Assembly (NCBI GenBank): GCA_028868335.1
Contig: JAGWUU010000023.1
Coordinates: forward strand, 1 to 17,926
Source of the DNA: Sphingomonadales bacterium
GTDB taxonomy: Bacteria > Pseudomonadota > Alphaproteobacteria > Sphingomonadales > Sphingomonadaceae
Length of the DNA: 17,926 nt
Direction: 5' to 3'
Shown: positions 13,138 to 17,926 of the stretch, one piece after another
Numbering within the stretch: position 1 is the first letter of the stretch
Layout: each line of letters opens with the position of its first letter
Position numbers and translations under genes: made by a program
Notes under the pieces: generated by a model
Seen by the model: the letters and a program-made list of their open reading frames with translations, nothing else
The model's database searches: none
What the model was told of the DNA's origin: nothing

Positions 13138-14803
13138 AGCCGGACCCTTTGCGCTGCTTGGCCCCGCATACCGTGGGCGAGCCCTGCTGCTGCTGGTCCT
13201 GATTATCGCTGCCGCCCTGAGCGAAGGCGCGGGCCTGGCCTTGCTGGTGCCACTGCTCGCCACGCTGATGCAAGGGCCCGGCGGCCGGATCGCCGAACTT
13301 GTCGCGGACCTTGGCCTGCCCCTGGCGCCCGGGCCACTGCTGGCGCTGTTCGTCGCGCTCGCTTCGCTGCGCGCGGGGCTGAATTTCTGGCGCGGTCAGG
13401 TTTCCACGCATCTTGAGTTCGATCTTGTCGATGCCCTGCGCGGACGCGCGTGGAGGGCGCTGCTCCACTGCGACTGGCGCATGCTGATGAACCTGGAGCG
13501 CGCCGATACAACCAGCGCCCTGATCTATCGCATCGACCAGTCGGGCTTCTACGTGAACCAGGTCATCGGGGCGACGGCAACGGCGCTGACCCTGGGCGGC
13601 GTAGGCCTTGCCGCGTTGGCGATTTCGTGGCGCATGGCGCTGGCCGCAGCCCTGGGGGGCGGGATGGTCGTGCTGGCCTATCGCGGCCTGCGCCAGCGGG
13701 CAGAGCGAACCGGCGACCGCATGGGGCAGGACTACAGCCGGATATACGGCAGGCTCAACGAAGGGCTTGGCGCGTTGCGCATGATCAAGAGCCTGGGCGG
13801 GGAAGAGGCGGCCTCATCGGGGCTGGCACGGGAATTCTCGGCGCTACGCAGTTCGCGGCTGACCTTCCAGCGTGATCAGGGATTGGCGCGTGCCACCCTT
13901 CAGATCGGCGGCGCCATCTTCGCGGCGGTTCTGGCCTGGACGACGCTTGTGGTGTGGCGGTTGCCGGTGGCGACGGTGCTGCCGATGGTGGCTCTGTTCG
14001 CGCGGGCCATCCCCTTGCTGGAAGTCCTGCAAGGCGCGCTGCTTGGCGTTGCCCACACGCGTCCGGCGGTGCGCTCGACCCTCGCGTTGATCGCCGCAGC
14101 CGAAGCCGCGCGCGAACCCGATCTTCCGCTTGTCCAGCCGCCGGTTCCCGCGCGCGAAATCACCCTTGCCGGGGTGACGGTTCGAAGCGGCGATTCCATC
14201 CTGCTCGACGATGCCAGCGGGGCTATCGAGGCGCGGGCTATCACGGCGATCGTCGGCCCTTCCGGCGCGGGCAAAAGTACCCTGGCGGATTTGATCGGCG
14301 GCCTGATCACTCCCGACGAAGGGCAGGTCCTCATCGACGGCAGTGCGCTGGAAGAGCCCTTGCTACGCGCATGGCGACGCCGTGTCGCCTATGTCCACCA
14401 GGATCCCGTCGTGCTCAGCGCCTCGGTTCGCGACAATCTGCGGTGGGCAGCGCCGGGCACCGGCGATGCCGGGATCGTGCGCGCGCTGCGCGATGCCGCC
14501 GCCGATTTCGCGCTGGGCCTGCCGCAGGGCCTCGACACCATGCTTGGCGATGGCGGAAGGCAACTTTCGGGCGGTGAACGCCAGCGCCTGATGTTGGCGC
14601 GCGCGCTTCTGCGTGATCCAGCGCTACTGATCCTCGACGAGGCCACCAGCGCGCTCGACGCGGAGAGCGAGGCGCAGATCGCTGCCGTGCTGGAGCGACT
14701 CAAGGCTCGGATGGCGATCGTGGTCATCAGCCATCGCGGCGCTCTGCTCGACATCGCTGACCGCACGATTCGTCTCGACCGGGGGCAGATCGTCAGCCGT
14801 TGA
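13130..14803 (+). CDS. Lasso peptide ABC exporter (D), fused membrane and ATPase domains
   Basis: A 557-residue half-transporter with an exporter-type membrane domain (about residues 1-320) followed by an ATPase domain. The ATPase motifs are Walker A GPSGAGKST (about 376-384), the Q-loop in 'YVHQDPVVL', the signature L479-SGGERQ and Walker B 'ALLILDEATSALD' (about 498-510), then the H-loop in 'VISHRG'. No N-terminal C39 peptidase domain is present, as expected when B2 removes the leader. It should work as a homodimer to export the mature peptide and give self-immunity. The ATG at 13130 lies inside the end of the cyclase gene (ATGTCTGA), which indicates coupling. Its 3' end overlaps the convergent nucleotidyltransferase gene by 11 bp. 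Confidence 0.9.
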   Translation: MSEAGPFALLGPAYRGRALLLLVLIIAAALSEGAGLALLVPLLATLMQGPGGRIAELVADLGLPLAPGPLLALFVALASLRAGLNFWRGQVSTHLEFDLVDALRGRAWRALLHCDWRMLMNLERADTTSALIYRIDQSGFYVNQVIGATATALTLGGVGLAALAISWRMALAAALGGGMVVLAYRGLRQRAERTGDRMGQDYSRIYGRLNEGLGALRMIKSLGGEEAASSGLAREFSALRSSRLTFQRDQGLARATLQIGGAIFAAVLAWTTLVVWRLPVATVLPMVALFARAIPLLEVLQGALLGVAHTRPAVRSTLALIAAAEAAREPDLPLVQPPVPAREITLAGVTVRSGDSILLDDASGAIEARAITAIVGPSGAGKSTLADLIGGLITPDEGQVLIDGSALEEPLLRAWRRRVAYVHQDPVVLSASVRDNLRWAAPGTGDAGIVRALRDAAADFALGLPQGLDTMLGDGGRQLSGGERQRLMLARALLRDPALLILDEATSALDAESEAQIAAVLERLKARMAIVVISHRGALLDIADRTIRLDRGQIVSR

Positions 14804-15539
14804 TTGCGCCGTAGATTTCCGGCAATTCGCGCGGGGCGTGCTGTTCGGCAAGGGCATGAGCGCGGGGATCGTCAACGTCGAGCCACCAGGCGCCCTCGAT
14901 CTCCATCGTCGCCGCGCGGCGGGCATCGGCGAGGGCCTGCATCCCGTCGGACAGGCTGCCCGCCTTGCCCGCCGCAATCGCTGCGCCGATCGCCGATGCC
15001 AATTCTGGCGTGGCGAGGAACGCCCCGCAATCCACGGCATCGTAGGCCGCAATGGTCTTGCCGATCGCGCTGATGAAACCGTGTGGATCGGTTTGCACCC
15101 AGGTCGCGTCGTCGGGATCGACGAGCGGGTTGTCGATGCGGCGGTCGATCGCCAGCGTCACCCCGCGATCAGCCCCGCCCTGCCGGGCGAGCTGCGTCAG
15201 GATCGAGCCCGAGAAGATGTGGTCTGCCATCATCAGCAGGTAGTCGCCGTCGATCCGTGCCGCTCCGGCCATGACCGACCAGCCGTTGGGCTTAGACCAG
15301 TCATCGACCCGGGCCGCGTCGATGGCGATGCCGCAACGCGCGGCCAACGCCGGAAGTGCGGCTTCGAGTCGCTCGGCATCGTGACCGGTGGCGACGACGA
15401 TTCGCGCCGCACCCGCCGCCCTGGCCTGACGCACGCCCAGTTCCAGCAGCGGAACCCCGGCAACCGGGGTCATCGGCTTCGAATCGGAAATGTCGCGCAG
15501 GCGGCTGCCGTAACCGGCGGCGATGATCAGGGCGTCCAC
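14793..15539 (-). CDS. Nucleotidyltransferase, probable CTP:inositol-1-phosphate cytidylyltransferase
   Basis: A 248-residue NTP-transferase fold protein. 'DALIIAAGYGSRLRDISDSKPMTPVAGVPLLE' holds the nucleotide-binding loop (GSRL) and the phosphate-contacting Lys. 'LLMMADHIFS' supplies the metal-binding Asp, and 'WWLDVDDPRAHALAE' the second acidic site near the C-terminus. The 'MADHIF' and 'WLDVDDP' motifs resemble the IPCT half of the bifunctional IPCT-DIPPS of hyperthermophiles. Its position downstream of inositol-3-phosphate synthase supports inositol-1-phosphate as the substrate, giving CDP-inositol. Other sugar or alcohol phosphate substrates cannot be excluded. The start is GTG at 15539, with GAGGA 6 nt upstream. 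An ATG 5 nt before is out of frame and meets a stop after five codons. Confidence 0.8.
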   Translation of the reverse strand: MDALIIAAGYGSRLRDISDSKPMTPVAGVPLLELGVRQARAAGAARIVVATGHDAERLEAALPALAARCGIAIDAARVDDWSKPNGWSVMAGAARIDGDYLLMMADHIFSGSILTQLARQGGADRGVTLAIDRRIDNPLVDPDDATWVQTDPHGFISAIGKTIAAYDAVDCGAFLATPELASAIGAAIAAGKAGSLSDGMQALADARRAATMEIEGAWWLDVDDPRAHALAEQHAPRELPEIYGAING

Positions 15540-15556
15540 GGCATGTCCTCAAAATG

Positions 15557-15586
15557 GAAACGGCGCCAGTTGCCCGGCGCCGTTTC
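15557..15586 (-). terminator. Hairpin between inositol-3-phosphate synthase and nucleotidyltransferase genes
   Basis: GAAACGGCGCC (15557-15567) and GGCGCCGTTTC (15576-15586) form a perfect 11-bp stem with an 8-nt loop, 20 nt after the inositol synthase stop. On the minus strand it is followed by CATTTTGAGG, a short T-run. It probably acts as a partial terminator: the downstream nucleotidyltransferase starts only 17 nt beyond, leaving little room for a new promoter, so some read-through is likely. Confidence 0.65.
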
Positions 15587-15606
15587 TAATTTCTGGCAGA
15601 TGGCGC

Positions 15607-16707
15607 CTATTCGGCCGCGAGCGGGGTTTCGGCGACGTATTCCTCGACCATCTGGGCGGCGAGATCGTCGACGAACTGCTGCGGCGGGTGCTTGCAGAAA
15701 TAGGCCGAGGGGCCGATCAGCGCTCCGCCCTCGCCGCGCTCCAGCGCAACCTTGCAGCAGCGAATCGCGTCCATCACGCAGGCCGCGGAGTTGGGGCTGT
15801 CTTCCACCGAGAGGCGCAGCTCGAGGTTCATCGGAACATTGCCCCACTGCTGGCCTTCAAGGCGCAGGAAGCACAGCTTGTTGTCCTTCTGCCATGGAAC
15901 GTAGTCCGACGGGCCGACGTGGATGTTCTCATCCTCGAGACGCTGGGCGAGCATGGCCTGCACCGCCTCGGTCTTCGATTCCTTCTTCGAGCCGAGCCGC
16001 TGGCGATCGAGCATGTTCATGAAATCGGTGTTGCCGCCGGTGTTGAGCTGGTAGGTCCGCTCGACCGTGACGCCGCGCGCGGCGAACAGGCTGGACAGCA
16101 CGCGATGGACGATCGTTGCGCCGATCTGCGCCTTGATGTCGTCACCCACGATCGGGATGCCCGCATCACGGAAACGCGCTTCCCATTCGGGGCGGCTCGC
16201 GATGAACACCGGCATGCAATTGACAACGGCAACGCGGGCTTCAAGCGCACATTCCATATAAAATTCAGTGGCTTCCTGTGATCCGACCGGCAGGAAGTTC
16301 AGAAGCACTTCGGCCCCCGAGTCCTTCAGCGCGGTGATCACGCCCGTCTTGGTCGCCTCGGCTGCATCGGCAACAATGAAGCCCTTGTCGCCCACGGTGG
16401 TCATGTGCGGGGCGACGCCATCGAGCACCTTGCCCATCATGACCTTGGTGCCGGTCTGCGGCACTTGCGGCATGAACACCGCCGTATTGTTGGGAGCGGC
16501 GAAGATCGCCTCGGCAATGTCCTTGCCAACCTTGCGCGCATCGACGTCAATGCCCAGGACGAATTCCACGTCGCCCGCGCCATATCCGCCGATCTTGTCG
16601 TGGATCAGGCCCTCCGACGAGTTGTTCTGGCGGTAATAGGCAACCCCCTGAACCAGCGAACTTGCGCAATTGCCGACGCCGATGATGGCGACCTTGATGG
16701 GCTTCAT
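15607..16707 (-). CDS. ino1: Inositol-3-phosphate synthase (myo-inositol-1-phosphate synthase)
   Basis: A 366-residue NAD-dependent cytosolic enzyme that converts glucose 6-phosphate to L-myo-inositol 1-phosphate (1D-myo-inositol 3-phosphate). The Rossmann NAD motif is at the N-terminus (KVAIIGVGNCASSLVQG). Family landmarks follow: 'NFLPVGSQEATEFYMECALEA', 'GDDIKAQIGATIVHRVL', 'QLNTGGNTDFMNM' and 'SVEDSPNSAACVMDAIR'. The length fits the prokaryotic type, shorter than yeast Ino1. I chose the ATG at 16707 because the Rossmann strand starts right after it; the longer frame to 16746 adds a basic leader. A hairpin and a cytidylyltransferase-like gene follow. A CDP-alcohol phosphatidyltransferase is divergent upstream, so the three likely serve inositol phospholipid synthesis. 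Confidence 0.95.
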   Translation of the reverse strand: MKPIKVAIIGVGNCASSLVQGVAYYRQNNSSEGLIHDKIGGYGAGDVEFVLGIDVDARKVGKDIAEAIFAAPNNTAVFMPQVPQTGTKVMMGKVLDGVAPHMTTVGDKGFIVADAAEATKTGVITALKDSGAEVLLNFLPVGSQEATEFYMECALEARVAVVNCMPVFIASRPEWEARFRDAGIPIVGDDIKAQIGATIVHRVLSSLFAARGVTVERTYQLNTGGNTDFMNMLDRQRLGSKKESKTEAVQAMLAQRLEDENIHVGPSDYVPWQKDNKLCFLRLEGQQWGNVPMNLELRLSVEDSPNSAACVMDAIRCCKVALERGEGGALIGPSAYFCKHPPQQFVDDLAAQMVEEYVAETPLAAE

Positions 16708-16929
16708 TCCGATTCGATCCCTTAAAGAGAGGCGCCGCGCGCGCATTTATTGCGCTTTCGCGACATTGTGGTGCGTCCAAAGCAAGTGCGCGCGCCAACG
16801 TCAAGCCGAATGGCGATTTTGCCCTCAAACTGCGACAATTCGAAGTCAAAAGCGATGCCGTCGCCCATTGTCAGCGCGACGAATGCCGCTTAGCGGTGCC
16901 CAGCAGGGTTACAACGGGGGAATCCAAGG
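16708..16929. promoter_or_regulatory. Divergent intergenic region between inositol synthase and CDP-alcohol phosphatidyltransferase
   Basis: A 222-bp gap that must carry the promoters of both divergent genes. I see no convincing -35/-10 pair. A small inverted repeat, GCGCA-TTTAT-TGCGC at 16741-16755, lies 33 nt upstream of the inositol synthase start. No riboswitch-like fold is recognised. Confidence 0.3.
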
Positions 16930-17835
16930 GTGAATTCGGTCACGATTGCAGCGCCGACAGCCCCGCAAAGGCCGATGCGTCCGCGCGAGTTGCAGGATCC
17001 GCTCAATCACTACCTTTACCACCCGCTTGCCTGGCAACTGGCCCGCCAGCTTGCGCGCACGCCGATAACGCCCAACATGGTTTCGGTCTGTGGCGGGCTG
17101 ATGGTGGTGTTCGCCGCCGTCGCCTACGCCCAGCCGTGGTATCCGTGGAGCGCAATGCTGGGCATGGCGCTGCACATGACCTGGCATGTGGTCGATGGGG
17201 CGGACGGCGATCTGGCGCGGATGACCGGGCGATCAAGCCCGATCGGCGAGATGGTTGACGGGTTGTGCGACTATATCAGCCATATCGTGCTGTACCTCGT
17301 ACTCGGCTGGCTCCTTACCGGGCAGGGCGGGTTCTGGTCGGGTTGGCACGGCTGGACGTTGATGGTTGCCGCGGGGATCAGCCATGCGGTGCAATCCAAC
17401 CACGTCGAAGTCCAGCGTCGGCAATACCAGTACTGGGTCTATGGCACGCCATGGCTGCGTTCCAGCCACGCGGCGCAAGGATCGGCCACCAGCCGGACCT
17501 GGGCGAGCGGCCTGGTTTCGGGCTATCTCGCCCTCGCCAGCGGAATGACCCCCGATGCCTTGCGGATCGACGCCGCGGTGGAAGCGGCCAAGGGCGATCC
17601 CGCCCGACTCGCCGCAATCGCCGAGGCGGTGCGTGCCGAGGCGCCGCCCTTGCTGCGGCTGTGCAAGGTGCTGGGCCCCAATCCACGCGCGATCGTGCTT
17701 GGGCTGTCGATGCTGGCCGGCAACCCGCTGTGGTATTTCCTCTACCAGACCTTCGTGCTCAACGCCCTGCTGGTGCTGTCGGTCAACCGTCACAACGCGG
17801 CGGCGCGGCGCATCGCGGCGAAGATTGGGGCCTAG
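16930..17835 (+). CDS. CDP-alcohol phosphatidyltransferase family membrane enzyme
   Basis: A 301-residue integral membrane protein with the complete CDP-alcohol phosphotransferase signature D89-x2-D92-G93-x2-A96-R97-x8-G106-x3-D110-x3-D114, plus several hydrophobic helices. The four Asp bind two metal ions and the CDP pyrophosphate. The family joins a CDP-activated alcohol to a second alcohol. Given the neighbouring inositol synthase and cytidylyltransferase-like genes, the likely product is a phosphoinositol lipid. It is longer than most bacterial phosphatidylglycerophosphate synthases (about 180-200 residues): a soluble-looking insert near residues 195-240 ('DALRIDAAVEAAKGDPARLAAIAEAVRAEAP') separates the last helices. 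The start is GTG at 16930, with GGGGGAA about 9 nt upstream. Other CDP-alcohol substrates remain possible. Confidence 0.85.
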   Translation: MNSVTIAAPTAPQRPMRPRELQDPLNHYLYHPLAWQLARQLARTPITPNMVSVCGGLMVVFAAVAYAQPWYPWSAMLGMALHMTWHVVDGADGDLARMTGRSSPIGEMVDGLCDYISHIVLYLVLGWLLTGQGGFWSGWHGWTLMVAAGISHAVQSNHVEVQRRQYQYWVYGTPWLRSSHAAQGSATSRTWASGLVSGYLALASGMTPDALRIDAAVEAAKGDPARLAAIAEAVRAEAPPLLRLCKVLGPNPRAIVLGLSMLAGNPLWYFLYQTFVLNALLVLSVNRHNAAARRIAAKIGA

Positions 17836-17887
17836 ACGCAAGAGCCATCCGGGCTATCATCGAGCCAACCCACCTGGCGGAGAGCCC

Positions 17888-17926
17888 ATGCTGCACGAAT
17901 CTCTGATTGAAGATGCCCGCGCCTTG
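17888..17926 (+). CDS. 5' end of a further gene, cut by the window edge
   Basis: ATG at 17888, preceded by GGAG (17879-17882) at 5 nt spacing, opens a frame of 13 codons (MLHESLIEDARAL) without a stop before the window ends. It lies 52 nt after the CDP-alcohol phosphatidyltransferase on the same strand, with no terminator between, so it is probably cotranscribed. Too little is visible to name it. Confidence 0.5.
   Translation, partial: MLHESLIEDARAL

Larger units (their letters stand above)
9432..14803 (+). other. Lasso peptide biosynthetic gene cluster, kinase-containing (K-B1-B2-A-C-D)
   Basis: Six plus-strand genes form one compact unit: HPrK-like kinase, PqqD-like RRE, transglutaminase-like protease, precursor, asparagine-synthetase-like cyclase and ABC exporter. 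Overlaps at K/B1 (ATGA), B1/B2 and C/D indicate a single operon. The set is diagnostic for lasso peptides with a split B protein, and the kinase points to the paeninodin-like subclass with a phosphorylated C-terminus. It is embedded between housekeeping genes on the opposite strand (rpe and a nucleotidyltransferase), and its last gene overlaps the convergent neighbour by 11 bp. I see no integrase or flanking repeat. Confidence 0.9.

Noticed and set aside
9272..14803. Lasso cluster as part of an integrated mobile element
   Set aside because: I found no integrase, transposase, tRNA or direct repeats at its borders. Transfer remains possible but the sequence gives no direct sign of it.
15527..15544. 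Mini-ORF (ATG at 15544, five codons) overlapping the nucleotidyltransferase start, as a regulatory leader peptide
   Set aside because: It is too short and composition-driven. The GAGGA site is well placed for the GTG at 15539.

Overview
The window looks like chromosome of a GC-rich alphaproteobacterium, most probably a member of the Sphingomonadales (Novosphingobium, Sphingobium or Sphingomonas type). This rests on base composition, protein flavour and typical neighbourhoods (dxs; rpe - heparinase II/III - purH; a Zur-like Fur protein). I see no tRNA, rRNA, CRISPR array, insertion sequence or phage gene.

Layout. (1) 27-707: an NnrU-family membrane protein on the plus strand, ending 4 nt from a convergent minus-strand operon. 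(2) 3700-712 (minus): dxs, a small membrane-anchored protein of unknown function, and a six-helix protein resembling only the C-terminal half of an SLC45/GPH-like MFS transporter, with 3-7 nt gaps. (3) 3780-4166: a VOC protein, convergent with (4) a Zur-like metalloregulator (4653-4183, minus) and a 53-residue membrane peptide (4933-4772, minus), separated by a strong hairpin. (5) 9271-5082 (minus): rpe, heparinase II/III-like protein and purH with gaps of 3 and 5 nt, a clear operon.

(6) 9432-14803 (plus): a compact lasso peptide biosynthetic cluster in the order kinase (HPrK-like) - B1 (PqqD-like RRE) - B2 (transglutaminase-like protease) - A (precursor) - C (asparagine-synthetase-like cyclase) - D (ABC exporter). 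The precursor is a 47-codon gene starting with GTG at 11055, shorter than usual ORF cut-offs. It has a lasso leader signature (W..P.L...G), a Gly-rich candidate ring closing on Asp34, and a C-terminal Ser. The Ser and the kinase match the paeninodin class, in which the kinase phosphorylates the last Ser. No isopeptidase or TonB receptor lies in the window. In the model, B1 binds the leader and presents A to B2; B2 removes the leader; C closes the Gly-Asp macrolactam; the kinase phosphorylates the tail; D exports the product.

(7) 14793-17835: an inositol-lipid module. Inositol-3-phosphate synthase (16707-15607, minus) is followed by a hairpin and a small nucleotidyltransferase resembling CTP:inositol-1-phosphate cytidylyltransferases (15539-14793, minus). 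Divergent from them is a CDP-alcohol phosphatidyltransferase (16930-17835, plus). Together they suggest phosphoinositol lipid synthesis through CDP-inositol, as opposed to the usual CDP-diacylglycerol plus inositol route. A further gene starts at 17888 and runs off the window.

The best candidate for something undescribed is the lasso cluster and its product. Second is the inositol-lipid module, and third the half-size MFS protein in the dxs operon.
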